Assembly: GCF_003205205.1 (NCBI RefSeq)
Contig: NZ_QJRL01000003.1
Coordinates: forward strand, 310,001 to 374,000
DNA length: 64,000 nt
Origin: Pseudomonas sp. LB-090624
Lineage (GTDB): Bacteria > Pseudomonadota > Gammaproteobacteria > Pseudomonadales > Pseudomonadaceae
Direction: 5' to 3'
Below are positions 36,108-45,299 of this stretch, piece by piece. How positions within the stretch are numbered: position 1 is the stretch's first letter; the number at the start of each line of letters is the position of its first letter. Below the pieces are notes generated by a model, which saw only the letters and a list, made by a program, of their open reading frames with translations, was not told the origin of the DNA and did no database searches. The position numbers and the translations under genes are program-made.

Positions 36108-37721
36108 ATGCCCTTGATGTCAGCACTCATCACCCTGCTGCGCCAAATTTTCTACCGTCCCTGGATGCTGGCCACTTTGGCGGCGCTGGCCAGCGCCGCG
36201 CTGTTGCTCTCCGCCAGCATCGGCATTGCCCTGCAACAGATGAAGCAAAGTGAGAGCGAGCAGATGAATGCCCAGGGCGAGCGGTTTCTTGATCGCCTTG
36301 AGCAGGTGTTCGGCCAGTTGCGCGAGGGTGTCGACCTGTTGCAGGCACAGCCGTTGCGCGGCTGTAGCCCGGCGATGCTGGCTGCCTTGCAACAGGTGGG
36401 CCTGAGTTCGCGGTTCATCTATGAAGCGGCTTATGTGGATGGTGACATCGCTTGTTCCAATCGCGGTGACGAGCGTGCATTCGTGCCACTGCGGCCGCCG
36501 GACATCCAAGGGCCGACCTACAGCTACTGGCTCAACACCACCACCGAGCCGAACGAGAACCTGGCTGCTTTGATGCTGGGCCGGGGCAAATTCCTGGTAT
36601 CCACCTCGCGCGGGCACCTGACTGATGTTGTCGACTTGCCGCCGGGCGGCAGCCTGGTGGTAGTGCTGGATAACGGCGCCCGGGCCATCCCGGTGCTGGG
36701 GCCGCCCCAGGTATGGCCACCGCCGTCAGCCTGGTCAACCAGCCACAAGTCGCTGCTCGAACTCAGTGACCGGTTGATCTACCGTATGCCAACCAAGTCG
36801 CCGGATTATCAACTGGTGCTGATTGCCCCGCGGGCCAGCCTACCGCTGCGGATGAATGGCATGCTTTGGCTACTGTTCCCTGGTAGCGTGCTTGCGGCCT
36901 GCTGCATCGGGTGGCTGGTGTTGCAGTTGATCCTGCAGCGGCGGTCGATGAGCTCGGAACTGCAGCATGCCTTGCGCCGGGGCGAACTGCAGGTGCTTTA
37001 TCAGCCAATCATCGAACTCGACAGCCGGCGCTGCGTGGGGGCCGAGGCCCTGGTGCGCTGGCGCCGCCCCGACGGCTCGCTGACCAGCCCCGACCTGTTC
37101 ATTCCGCTGGCCGAGAACACCGGGCAGATTCGCCAGATCACCGACTTTGTCTTGCAACGCGTACTTGAACAACTGGGTCAGCTACTGCGCTCGCACCCCA
37201 AGCTGTACATATCGGTGAACCTGGCGGCCTGCGATGTGATGGTGCCGCGTATTGGCCGGGTAGCGGCGCGCCTGTTGGCCTTGCATCGGGTGGCGGCCAG
37301 CCAGATTGCCTTCGAAGTGACAGAGCGCGGCCTGATCGACGTGGTGGTGGCTCGTGACAACCTGCAAGCATTGCGTGCCGTGGGGCACCAGGTGCTGATC
37401 GATGATTTCGGAACCGGTTACTGCAGCCTGGCCTACCTGCAGACCTTACCGGTGGACTGCCTGAAGATCGACAAGGCGTTCATCGATGCCCTCGGCCATG
37501 ATGCAGCCAGTAGCGGAGTTGCCCCGCATATCATCCGCATGGCCCATGACCTCCACCTGCGAGTGATTGCCGAAGGAATCGAGTGTGAGGACCAGGCGGT
37601 ACTGCTGAACAGCGAAGGGGTCAATTACGGGCAGGGCTGGCTGTTTGCCCGGCCATTGAATGCCCGGCAGTTTGCCGAGCTTGTCAGCCGTGGTCATCTG
37701 CCGCGACGGGTAGAACACTGA
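36108..37721 (+). CDS. c-di-GMP phosphodiesterase with CSS-motif sensor domain (EAL)
   Basis: The 537-residue inner-membrane enzyme hydrolyses c-di-GMP. A first helix (PWMLATLAALASAALLLSAS) and a second near residue 245 enclose a periplasmic CSS-motif domain. That domain has Cys in GCSPAMLAALQQ and in DIACSNRG that could form a DsbA-made disulfide controlling activity. The EAL domain has GAEALVRWRRPDG, the DDFGTGYCSLAYL loop, KIDKAFID and EGIECEDQA with the catalytic Glu and metal ligands, so it looks active. A second ATG at 36117 is in frame. It ends the run of same-strand genes and converges with kinB. Confidence 0.93.
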   Translation: MPLMSALITLLRQIFYRPWMLATLAALASAALLLSASIGIALQQMKQSESEQMNAQGERFLDRLEQVFGQLREGVDLLQAQPLRGCSPAMLAALQQVGLSSRFIYEAAYVDGDIACSNRGDERAFVPLRPPDIQGPTYSYWLNTTTEPNENLAALMLGRGKFLVSTSRGHLTDVVDLPPGGSLVVVLDNGARAIPVLGPPQVWPPPSAWSTSHKSLLELSDRLIYRMPTKSPDYQLVLIAPRASLPLRMNGMLWLLFPGSVLAACCIGWLVLQLILQRRSMSSELQHALRRGELQVLYQPIIELDSRRCVGAEALVRWRRPDGSLTSPDLFIPLAENTGQIRQITDFVLQRVLEQLGQLLRSHPKLYISVNLAACDVMVPRIGRVAARLLALHRVAASQIAFEVTERGLIDVVVARDNLQALRAVGHQVLIDDFGTGYCSLAYLQTLPVDCLKIDKAFIDALGHDAASSGVAPHIIRMAHDLHLRVIAEGIECEDQAVLLNSEGVNYGQGWLFARPLNARQFAELVSRGHLPRRVEH

Positions 37722-37778
37722 GTGATCAGCTCCGACCCATCGCGGACTTGCCGGGGATGAAGCCGGCGCAGGCGATAC

Positions 37779-39545
37779 TCATACCGGCAGGGCCATATAG
37801 AACTGGGTACCCTGCCCGGGCCGGGAAAACACGCCCATGCGCCCACCATGCAGTTGCACGATTTCCTTGCACAGCGCCAACCCCAGCCCCGCCCCACCTT
37901 TCTTGCGGCCTACCTGCACGAAGGGCTCGAAAATACGCCCTTGCTGACCGTAGGCAATACCCTCGCCATTATCCTCGACGCTGATGATTACCCGCTCCGC
38001 ATGCCGCCGGGCATGCAGGCGGATGCGCCCGCCGCTGGCGGTGTGGCGGATGGCGTTGTGCAACAGGTTGTCCAGCACCCGGTCGAGCTGGGCCAGATCG
38101 GCCTGGATGCGCGGCAGCGGCGGTTCCAGTTCCTTGATCAATTCGATCTGCTTATGTGCGGCCTGCTCGGCGAAGCGCAGTTGCGCGCGGGCCATCAGTT
38201 CGTCGATGGCGCAGGGTGCCAGCTCGAGTTTTTGCAACCCGCTCTGGTAGCGCGAGAAGTTGAGCAGGTCGTTGATCAGCTGGGTCAGCCGCTGCATTTC
38301 CTCGCCGATGGTTTCCAGCAGGTCGTTCTCGCGCGCCTCGGGCGGGAACTTGATCCGCTCACGCAGCAGGCCGAAGGCCATGTGCATGCCGGTTACCGGT
38401 GTGCGCAATTCATGAGAGGCGCGCAGTACGAATTCGCTGCGAACGCGCTCGAAGGCACGCTGCTCCGTCACATCGTGCAGCACCATCACCGCCCCAAGGA
38501 TCGGCCCCTGCGGGTGGCTAACCGGGGTCAGGCTGTAGGTGAGGAGGCGGTTTTCCTCATCCACCTCCATGTTCAGGTCGTCTGGCGGGCGGTCGAGGCT
38601 GCCGCCGCGCAGCACTTGGCGCAGTTGCTGTTCCAGCTCCGGTCGCTGCAAGGCTTCGGCCAGGCTGCTGCCTACGCGGCTGTCGTTCCAGCCCAGTTGG
38701 CGCTGGGCCACCGGGTTGAGGTGTTCCAGACGGCCTTGACGGTCGATGATCAGCAGGCCGTCGTCGATGCTGTCGAGCACCGCCTGCAAACGCTGCTGGC
38801 CGGCCAGCAGTTCGTCGATGTTGGTTGCCTGGTGCTTGCGCAAGGCGTCGGCCATTAGGCCGAAGCGGCGGGTCAGCAGGTTAAGCTCGGTGGCCTGGGT
38901 GACTGGCAGGGTAACGTCGAAATTGCCTTTGCCGAGTTGGTCGGCAGCCTTGGCCAAGGCCTCGATTGGCTGGCCGAAACGCCGGGCGATGTTGTGGGCG
39001 GTGACAAAGCCCAATACCAGCACCACCAGGCCCATCAGGCCAAGGACGCCGCTGACCAGCAGGGCCTGATCGCGGGAGCGTTCCTCACTACGGGTGATGA
39101 GCTCCAATGCCTGTTTATGGGAGTCGATCAGGTCAGTGCGCACCTGGTTGAACGCGGCCCCCAGCGGCTGGTCGACACCCATGCTGCGGGCCGGCGCGGG
39201 GCTGTCGCGGTAGGCCTGGAGGAACGTCTGGTAGTTGCTGCTGGCTTTGCTGAAACCGGTGCGTTCGCCGCCTTGCTCCAACCCTTGGTTGAGCAGGTTC
39301 TGGAAGTTGTCCTGCAGCAACCGCAGGCTTTCCGGTGCGGTGTCTTCATCGAGGATAAGGGTCAGCTGTTCGCCCAGGTTCTGTCGCAGCTTCAGCCCCA
39401 CCTCCAGGGCATGGGTGGTGTCTTGCACCAGTCGCTGTTGCACGGTGGCCATCTGCAGCACGCTGACCAGGCCCAGCAGCAGCCCGAGCAACGCGACGGT
39501 GACCAGCGCCGAGATGCTGAGGAAAAGCCGCGTGCGCAGCTTCAT
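37779..39545 (-). CDS. kinB: Sensor histidine kinase KinB
   Basis: KinB phosphorylates AlgB and limits alginate production in P. aeruginosa. The 588-residue protein has two membrane helices around a periplasmic helical domain, a HAMP domain, a PAS domain (VLDSIDDGLLIIDRQG), the phospho-acceptor His in RASHELRTPVTG, and ATPase motifs (NAIRHTASGG, VEDNGEGIA, GGAGLGLALCKEI). The ATG at 39545 fits MKLRTRLFLS; a GTG at 39560, overlapping the algB stop (GTGA), is the alternative and would couple it to algB. It is the second gene of the algB-kinB operon. Confidence 0.94.
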   Translation of the reverse strand: MKLRTRLFLSISALVTVALLGLLLGLVSVLQMATVQQRLVQDTTHALEVGLKLRQNLGEQLTLILDEDTAPESLRLLQDNFQNLLNQGLEQGGERTGFSKASSNYQTFLQAYRDSPAPARSMGVDQPLGAAFNQVRTDLIDSHKQALELITRSEERSRDQALLVSGVLGLMGLVVLVLGFVTAHNIARRFGQPIEALAKAADQLGKGNFDVTLPVTQATELNLLTRRFGLMADALRKHQATNIDELLAGQQRLQAVLDSIDDGLLIIDRQGRLEHLNPVAQRQLGWNDSRVGSSLAEALQRPELEQQLRQVLRGGSLDRPPDDLNMEVDEENRLLTYSLTPVSHPQGPILGAVMVLHDVTEQRAFERVRSEFVLRASHELRTPVTGMHMAFGLLRERIKFPPEARENDLLETIGEEMQRLTQLINDLLNFSRYQSGLQKLELAPCAIDELMARAQLRFAEQAAHKQIELIKELEPPLPRIQADLAQLDRVLDNLLHNAIRHTASGGRIRLHARRHAERVIISVEDNGEGIAYGQQGRIFEPFVQVGRKKGGAGLGLALCKEIVQLHGGRMGVFSRPGQGTQFYMALPV

Positions 39546-39556
39546 GGGTGGCCACT

Positions 39557-40903
39557 TCACAGGTTGTACTGCTTGCGTTTGCGGTACAGGGTCGACGCGT
39601 CGATGCCCAAGGTCTTGGCCGCTTGGTCGAGCGTGTCGCTGGCGGCCAGTACGGCACCGATGTGGGCGCGCTCCAGTTCATCCAGGCTAAGCGCGGCACC
39701 CACGCGCGGGGCATTGCCAGTGGGTTGTTCGCCCATGCCCAGGTGGGTGATCTCCACCCTTTCCTGTGGGCAGATGATGCTTGCCCGTTCTATCACGTTG
39801 CGGAGCTCGCGAATGTTGCCGGGCCAGCGGTAATTGAGCAGGGCTGTGCGAGCCTCATCACTGAAGCCTCGGGCGGGACGGGAGTACTCCTTGACGAAGC
39901 GCGCAAGGAAGCGGTCGGCCAGGGTCAGGATATCTTCACTGCGCTCACGCAGCGGCGGCAGATGCAGGGTGATGACGTTCAGCCGATACAGCAGGTCTTC
40001 ACGGAAGCGGCTTTCGCGCACCATTTCTTCAAGGTTCAGGTTGGTGGCAGCCAGGATTCGAACGTCGGCACGGCGGGTAACCGGGTCGCCGACGCGCTCG
40101 TATTCCTTGTCCTGGATGAATCGCAGCAGCTTGGGTTGCAAGGTCAGCGGGAAATCGCCGATCTCGTCGAGGAACAGTGTGCCCCCATCAGCCTGGCTGA
40201 CCCGCCCCAGGGTGCTCTCGCTGGCACCGGTGAAGGCACCGCGGGTATGGCCGAACAGTTCGCTTTCCATCAGTTCGGCGTTCAGCGACGGGCAGTTGAT
40301 GGTCACGCAGGCTTTGCGCGCACGCTTGCTCCAGCCGTGGATGGCGCGGGCCAACTCGCCTTTACCGGTGCCGGATTCGCCAAGAATCAGAATGTTGGCG
40401 TCCGTGGTGGCAACCTGGCGGGCGGTTTCCAGCACCGCCATCATCGCCGGGCTGTGCGAGTCGAGCCCATCCTTGGGTTTGCGCACTTCACCCTCCAGCG
40501 CCTCAAGGCGTGCAGAAAGCTGGCGCACTTCCAGTTGCTTGGCGGTGGCCAGGCGTAACTGGTCGGGGCTGCACGGCTTGACCAGGTAATCGGCGGCACC
40601 GGCCTGGATGGCGTCTACTGCGGTGTCGATCGCCGAGTGCGCGGTGACGATCACCACTCGCATCCACGGGGCCTGAATACGCATCTGCGCCAGTACATCC
40701 AGCCCGTTGTCTTCACCTAGGCGCAAATCGAGAAAGCACAGGTCGAATACCTGGCGCTGCAACAGGGTTTCGGCCTGAGCAGCGCTGTTGGCCGTGGCCA
40801 CGCTGTAGCCCTCGTCCTCCAGGCAATAGCGGAAGGTGCGCAGGATCGCGGACTCGTCATCCACCAGCAGAATGCGGCCTTGGTTGTCCTGGGCTGATTC
40901 CAT
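39557..40903 (-). CDS. algB: Response regulator AlgB (NtrC family)
   Basis: The 448-residue protein has a receiver domain with D59 ([13 protein letters not shown]) as phosphorylation site, a sigma-54-type AAA+ domain ([26 protein letters not shown], the GAFTGA loop that contacts sigma-54) and a C-terminal Fis-like helix-turn-helix. In P. aeruginosa it regulates alginate and virulence. It is upstream of kinB and divergent from the BON-protein gene, whose promoter is a sigma-54 type. AGGA lies before the ATG. A weak AlgU-like pair (CAACTT, 17 bases, CTAAA) lies on the minus strand upstream of it, too weak to call. Confidence 0.95.
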   Translation of the reverse strand: MESAQDNQGRILLVDDESAILRTFRYCLEDEGYSVATANSAAQAETLLQRQVFDLCFLDLRLGEDNGLDVLAQMRIQAPWMRVVIVTAHSAIDTAVDAIQAGAADYLVKPCSPDQLRLATAKQLEVRQLSARLEALEGEVRKPKDGLDSHSPAMMAVLETARQVATTDANILILGESGTGKGELARAIHGWSKRARKACVTINCPSLNAELMESELFGHTRGAFTGASESTLGRVSQADGGTLFLDEIGDFPLTLQPKLLRFIQDKEYERVGDPVTRRADVRILAATNLNLEEMVRESRFREDLLYRLNVITLHLPPLRERSEDILTLADRFLARFVKEYSRPARGFSDEARTALLNYRWPGNIRELRNVIERASIICPQERVEITHLGMGEQPTGNAPRVGAALSLDELERAHIGAVLAASDTLDQAAKTLGIDASTLYRKRKQYNL

Positions 40904-41060
40904 TTCCTGCGCTCCTTTGAGATAGATCTGTATTTAGTGTGGGAAAAATCGGGCAAGTTGCATGGTCAATTCTGAAGGATTCTGTCCTTTGCATGCTAGC
41001 CAATGGCCAAATGATGCCTGCAACCCGCATTTTTCCGATGATTTGCTTAGAGGTACGCGG

Positions 41061-41075
41061 TGGCACATTGGTTGC
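41061..41075 (+). promoter_or_regulatory. Sigma-54 (-24/-12) promoter
   Basis: TGGCAC, five bases, TTGC is a full match to the RpoN consensus, with the GG and GC pairs exactly ten bases apart. It lies 38 bases before the BON-protein start and beside algB, a sigma-54-type activator. No other -24/-12 site this good was seen in the window. Confidence 0.85.
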
Positions 41076-41112
41076 GAGGATTTTCACCTTTTGCCCAAAA
41101 GGAGGCACTGCC

Positions 41113-41934
41113 ATGCCCTTTCCCCTGCCTAGAGCCGTGTTGGCAGCCACCCTGCTGACAGTATTTACCCCGGCAATCGCCGAGCCGGTGCAGGACGCCC
41201 GTCTGCAAGGCGCGCTACAAACTGCCTTGTCACTGAACCGCATGCTCAACCCGTTCCGCATCAAGGTCGAGGTGGATGGCAAGCAGGCGCGGCTTTCCGG
41301 TGAGGTAGAGAACAACGTCGAGCGGCAGTTGGCCGAGGATGTGGCGCGGGCTACCCACGGCATCGAACAGGTGGATAACCAACTGCAGGTCAATCCCGAG
41401 CTGGTGGAGCGCCCGCTGGAACTGCGTGCCTACGCTCAGCGGTTGGAGGACGCCACCTTGGCGGCGGTCATCCGGGCACGGCTGTTGTGGAGTCGCACCA
41501 CCGAGAAGGCACCCATAGACGTGCAGAGCAGCCAAGGCGTGGTGACGCTGCGTGGCCGGGTCGACAGTGCTGAGGCCAAGGAGTTGGCGGGCGTGGTGGC
41601 GCGTACTACCGACGGTGTGTATCTGGTCAACAACCTGGTCAGTCTTGATACCGCCGCCATGGCCAAGGCTCGGCAATCCCCCGTCGGCGCACCCGACGGG
41701 CCGCAGCCAAGCGACAGCTGGATCATCGACAAGATCCAGAACAGCTACTGCTTCAGCCGCAACCTGGATGGCCTGAACCTGAAAGTGGCCAGCGTGGACG
41801 GCATGGTGCGGTTATCGGGAGAGGTAGTCAGCGCCGAGCAGAAAACCATCGCGGTAGATATCGCCCGCGAAATCATCGGCGTGCGTGGGGTGGATGCCGA
41901 CCTGCTCAAGGTGGCGACCAAGGTCGAAGGCTGA
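41113..41934 (+). CDS. Periplasmic protein with three BON domains
   Basis: The predicted 273-residue protein has a signal peptide (VLAATLLTVFTPAIA) and three BON-like repeats, at about residues 30-95, 105-175 and 195-270. Each shows an LSGEV, LRGRV or LSGEV strand followed by an A-x-x-V-A-R helix. BON domains bind phospholipid or the outer membrane and, in E. coli OsmY/DolP, protect the envelope. GGAGG precedes the ATG at 41113. The sigma-54 promoter 38 bases upstream suggests induced expression. A small hairpin with arms TCGTGC / GCACGA (about 41935-41951) follows. Confidence 0.86.
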   Translation: MPFPLPRAVLAATLLTVFTPAIAEPVQDARLQGALQTALSLNRMLNPFRIKVEVDGKQARLSGEVENNVERQLAEDVARATHGIEQVDNQLQVNPELVERPLELRAYAQRLEDATLAAVIRARLLWSRTTEKAPIDVQSSQGVVTLRGRVDSAEAKELAGVVARTTDGVYLVNNLVSLDTAAMAKARQSPVGAPDGPQPSDSWIIDKIQNSYCFSRNLDGLNLKVASVDGMVRLSGEVVSAEQKTIAVDIAREIIGVRGVDADLLKVATKVEG

Positions 41935-42108
41935 TCGTGCAATTCGCACGACCCTATGGGCGGCATCGTGCAGTATACGTCCTAGGCGGTTTTGGTAGGT
42001 GTAAGTAAGTCATTGTTTTTAAAGGATTTTATTTAATTTCAAAGACTGGCATGCAGGCTGCAATTACCTGTTCAGGTTTGAACAAAAATTACAGCAGGAG
42101 GAGCCGGC

Positions 42109-42399
42109 ATGAACCGCCAATCCGTCAACCGCTCGCAGATCGCCGCACTGCCTCTTCGCCAGATGCTGTCACTCGGCATGGCGCTGCTGCTGACTTTGGC
42201 CGCTGGCCTGTTCTATTACAGCTGGCAGACCGCGCGCCTGGCCGAGCAAGTGGCAGCGCAGACTGCCTTGTTGACGCAGATTCAGGCAAGCCGTGCCAAT
42301 ACTCTGATCAAGGCTGCCGAGCCAGTCTCTGGCGGCCAGGCCTCTGCTTCGCCTGCCACCGTGGCAAATGTCGTACCCCAGGACCGTTGGGTGTTCTGA
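42109..42399 (+). CDS. Small single-pass membrane protein
   Basis: The 96-residue protein has a basic N-terminus and one helix (MLSLGMALLLTLAAGLFYYS), then a Gln/Ala-rich stretch and a low-complexity tail ending DRWVF. AGGAGGAG lies just before the ATG, a strong ribosome site. I do not recognise a family. It belongs, by position, to the cluster of BON, DUF1328 and Ivy genes. Confidence 0.7.
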   Translation: MNRQSVNRSQIAALPLRQMLSLGMALLLTLAAGLFYYSWQTARLAEQVAAQTALLTQIQASRANTLIKAAEPVSGGQASASPATVANVVPQDRWVF

Positions 42400-42603
<204 letters not shown>

Positions 42604-42605
42604 AA

Positions 42606-43076
42606 ATGAGCAGGAAGCTCCGTTCAGCCTTGGCTGCCGCCCTGTTACTGGGTAGCAGCGCGGCGGCGATGGCGGCCAATGACGGCCAGGTCCGGGTCGA
42701 CCAATTGCTCGGCTCGGACCCCGAGTACCGGGAAACCTGGCAGGACACGATCAAGGGCGAGGAACGCCTGCCTGATTGGGTGGTCAATTTGACCGGCAGT
42801 GCCCAGCAGCAAATGTCCGCAGTTAGCGAAGAGGGTGACAAGTACTTGGTCGGCCCGTTGTGTGAGGCTGAGGACAAGTGCACCTTCAAACGCCTGATCG
42901 TGGCGTTCAGCTGGGGCAAGGATGACGCCTACGGGATGCTCGTAGAGGTACCTGAAGGCTTGCCGAAGGACAAGTCGCCTACCCGACATGCGCAATACCG
43001 TTGGATAGGCGAGCCCGACGATGGCATGAAGGCCATGCTGCAGGAGCAGCTCAAGCGTGATCCGAACTGGTACTGA
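42606..43076 (+). CDS. Ivy-family lysozyme inhibitor
   Basis: The predicted 156-residue exported protein (signal peptide ending AAMA) matches the inhibitor-of-vertebrate-lysozyme family: a loop between C86 and C92 (LCEAEDKC), a RLIVAFSWGKDDAYGMLV core, and a C-terminal WIGEPDDGMKAML helix. Ivy proteins block c-type lysozymes in the periplasm. The classical E. coli loop residues (CKPHDC) are replaced by CEAEDKC, so inhibitory strength may differ. It follows DUF1328 after two bases. A stem-loop (43124-43153) lies 47 bases beyond its stop. Confidence 0.85.
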   Translation: MSRKLRSALAAALLLGSSAAAMAANDGQVRVDQLLGSDPEYRETWQDTIKGEERLPDWVVNLTGSAQQQMSAVSEEGDKYLVGPLCEAEDKCTFKRLIVAFSWGKDDAYGMLVEVPEGLPKDKSPTRHAQYRWIGEPDDGMKAMLQEQLKRDPNWY

Positions 43077-43123
43077 GCGGTTAGTGCCGGTACCCAAGAA
43101 AGGTCACGCACTGTCACGTAATA

Positions 43124-43153
43124 GAAGCTGAACCTTTCTATAGTTCAGCCTTC
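43124..43153 (+). terminator. Stem-loop after the Ivy gene
   Basis: GCTGAAC (43127-43133) pairs perfectly with GTTCAGC (43143-43149), and flanking GAAG/CTTC nearly extends it with one bulge. The loop is nine bases. There is no T-run, so it is a weak terminator or a processing site. Confidence 0.45.
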
Positions 43154-43293
43154 TATGATGCGCCGCCTCGAGGAGGGGCAGCACATGACCATGGGGCCGG
43201 GCTGTTCTGATTGTTGCAGGATCGGAGTGGCCTAGGGGTACAGGGAGTGCCTCCAGCGATGGGCCGGGTCAGGAAAGGCGGAATCGGAAGCAT

Positions 43294-43330
43294 CAGGTCG
43301 GCGGTGTCAAGGGACACCATGCCAGACCTG
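43294..43330 (+). other. Nested inverted repeat in the gltP upstream region
   Basis: The inner stem GGTGTC / GACACC encloses AAGG, and the outer stem CAGGTC / GACCTG flanks it. Two stacked perfect six-base stems in 37 bases suggest a structured RNA element. A T-run lies about 45 bases downstream. Confidence 0.4.
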
Positions 43331-43459
43331 ACTTCCGAGGAGCCATGTAGGGCATATCGCTTTGCTTGCGCGTTTTTTCCTTTGGGACACATTTTGTCTC
43401 GACCGTACATCAAATTTTTTTCTTACCCCGTACTGCTTGTTCAAGCGGTATTTCGGCCA

Positions 43460-43473
43460 TTCGGATTGTCGAA
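43460..43473. promoter_or_regulatory. AauR-type site 2 (one mismatch)
   Basis: TTCGG-ATTG-TCGAA matches TTCGG-N4-CCGAA with one change. It lies 77 bases upstream of the exact site, suitable spacing for an enhancer pair. Confidence 0.55.
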
Positions 43474-43536
43474 CAAGCCATCTTCAATGCCCTTTGTGTA
43501 CCGCTGATTCTGCCGAAATATGGCGGTTTGGTCTTG

Positions 43537-43550
43537 TTCGGGATTCCGAA
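43537..43550. promoter_or_regulatory. AauR-type site 1 (exact)
   Basis: TTCGG-GATT-CCGAA matches exactly the motif I recall for AauR, the sigma-54 response regulator of acidic amino acid uptake in P. putida. The palindrome is GTTCGG / CCGAAC when extended one base each side. It precedes the glutamate transporter gltP. Confidence 0.75.
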
Positions 43551-43817
43551 CGTTATAAATCAAGGACTTGCGACACCCCTGAGGTGCCATAAAGCAGTAT
43601 GCACAAACGGTATGGGGTATGCGTTTCCGGCATTAGATTTCCCACCTTGCCATCGCAATAGTTGCCGCCTTTTTCGCTGGCCAGAGCGCCCTGTCGCTCG
43701 CCTGCGGTGTCCTTACATGAAGTCGCCGGGTGAAACATTGCTGCCCGTGACCTGGCCACGGCTGTGTCACGCACGTTTCCGCCAAGCGCCATGACCACTA
43801 GAACAAAGGGTAAAGAC

Positions 43818-45146
43818 ATGAAGAAGGCAAAACTGAGCCTCGCTTGGCAGATCGTCATCGGTCTGGTCCTGGGCGTTGCAATCGGCGCGCTGCTTAACCA
43901 CTTCAGCGCAGAAAAGGCCTGGTGGATCAGCAACGTCCTCCAGCCCGCCGGTGACATCTTCATTCGCCTGATCAAGATGATCGTCGTCCCGATCGTGATT
44001 TCGTCGCTGATCGTGGGTATCGCCGGGGTTGGCGATGCGAAGAAACTGGGCAGCATCGGCCTGAAGACCATCATCTACTTCGAAGTGGTGACCACCATCG
44101 CCATCGTCGTCGGCTTGGTTCTGGCCAACCTGTTCCACCCGGGCGCCGGCATCGACATGAGCACCCTGGGTACCGTGGATATCTCCAAGTACCAGGCAAC
44201 TGCGGCCGAGGTACAGCATGAGCATGCGTTCATCGAAACCCTCCTCAACCTGATCCCGTCGAACATCTTCGCTGCGCTGATGCGTGGTGAAATGTTGCCG
44301 ATCATCTTCTTCTCGGTGATGTTCGGCCTGGGCTTGTCGAGCCTGCAGGCAGAGTTGCGCGACCCGCTGGTGCGGACCTTCCAGGCCGTATCGGAAACCA
44401 TGTTCAAGGTCACCCACATGATCATGAACTACGCCCCGATCGGCGTGTTCGCCCTGATCGCCGTGACTGTGGCCAACTTCGGCTTCAGCTCGCTGCTGCC
44501 GCTGGCCAAGCTGGTACTGCTGGTGTACTTCGCCATCGCCTTCTTCGCTTTCATGGTGTTGGGCCTGGTCGCTCGCCTGTTCGGCTTCTCGGTGATCAAG
44601 ATCATGCGCATCATGAAAGATGAACTGATCCTCGCCTACTCCACCTCCAGCTCGGAAACCGTGCTGCCGCGGGTGATCGAGAAGATGGAAAAGTACGGTG
44701 CGCCGAAGTCGATCTGCTCGTTCGTGGTACCGACCGGCTACTCGTTCAACCTTGACGGTTCGACCCTGTACCAGAGCATCGCGGCCATCTTCATCGCCCA
44801 GCTGTACGGTATCGACCTGTCGTGGAGCCAGCAGCTGCTGCTGGTGCTGACCCTGATGGTCACCTCCAAGGGTATTGCCGGGGTCCCGGGTGTGTCCTTC
44901 GTGGTGCTGCTGGCCACCCTGGGCAGCGTGGGCATTCCGCTGGAAGGCCTGGCCTTCATCGCCGGTGTAGACCGCATCATGGACATGGCCCGTACTGCAC
45001 TGAACGTGATCGGCAACGCCCTGGCGGCTTTGGTGATCTCCCGTTGGGAAGGTATGTACGATGCCGCCAAGGGTGAGAAGTACTACGCTTCGCTGATGAC
45101 CGAGAAGCAGGAAGCCGCAGTGGTTGGCGAAGCTGCCAAGCGCTGA
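43818..45146 (+). CDS. gltP: Glutamate/aspartate:cation symporter (DAACS family)
   Basis: This carrier brings acidic amino acids into the cell with protons or sodium. The 442-residue protein has eight helices and the family landmarks: a Ser-rich loop (YSTSSSETVLPRV), YSFNLDGSTLYQ in the second hairpin, and VDRIMDMARTALNVIGN near the C-terminus. The ATG at 43818 (MKKAKLSLAWQIVIG) has AAAGGG upstream; an in-frame ATG at 43791 is weaker. Upstream AauR-like boxes point to induction by glutamate or aspartate. A strong terminator follows. Confidence 0.94.
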   Translation: MKKAKLSLAWQIVIGLVLGVAIGALLNHFSAEKAWWISNVLQPAGDIFIRLIKMIVVPIVISSLIVGIAGVGDAKKLGSIGLKTIIYFEVVTTIAIVVGLVLANLFHPGAGIDMSTLGTVDISKYQATAAEVQHEHAFIETLLNLIPSNIFAALMRGEMLPIIFFSVMFGLGLSSLQAELRDPLVRTFQAVSETMFKVTHMIMNYAPIGVFALIAVTVANFGFSSLLPLAKLVLLVYFAIAFFAFMVLGLVARLFGFSVIKIMRIMKDELILAYSTSSSETVLPRVIEKMEKYGAPKSICSFVVPTGYSFNLDGSTLYQSIAAIFIAQLYGIDLSWSQQLLLVLTLMVTSKGIAGVPGVSFVVLLATLGSVGIPLEGLAFIAGVDRIMDMARTALNVIGNALAALVISRWEGMYDAAKGEKYYASLMTEKQEAAVVGEAAKR

Positions 45147-45165
45147 GCCTGATGGCTGCTTGACC

Positions 45166-45192
45166 AAGAGCCCCGACTTGTCGGGGCTTTTT
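45166..45192 (+). terminator. Rho-independent terminator of gltP
   Basis: AGCCCCGA and TCGGGGCT pair perfectly around CTTG, and a T-run follows (45187-45192 including the stem T). Confidence 0.9.
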
Positions 45193-45299
45193 GTTGTCTG
45201 CGAATTTTCCAGGCATTCGTGGTTCTCTGTAGGCGCGAGGTCGCCAGTCAGGAGCTGCGATACGCTATCATTCGGGCATTTTTCAGGGGGAACACTCGG

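Larger units (their letters stand above)
43077..43817. other. 741-bp regulatory region upstream of gltP
   Basis: This is the longest gene-free stretch in the window and has lower GC than its flanks in the middle. It holds, in order: a stem-loop after ivy (43124-43153), a nested hairpin (43294-43330), a T-rich stretch (43374-43379 and 43418-43424), two AauR-type boxes (43460-43473, 43537-43550), and a weak -24/-12-like pair (CGGTAT-N7-GC, 43608-43622). Small open frames here lack ribosome sites and family likeness. It may include a small RNA. Confidence 0.5.

Noticed and set aside
43211..43794. Overlapping short frames upstream of gltP (for example 43211-43507 and 43366-43794)
   Set aside because: None has a ribosome site or family likeness, and they cover regulatory boxes and hairpins. 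They are treated as non-coding.
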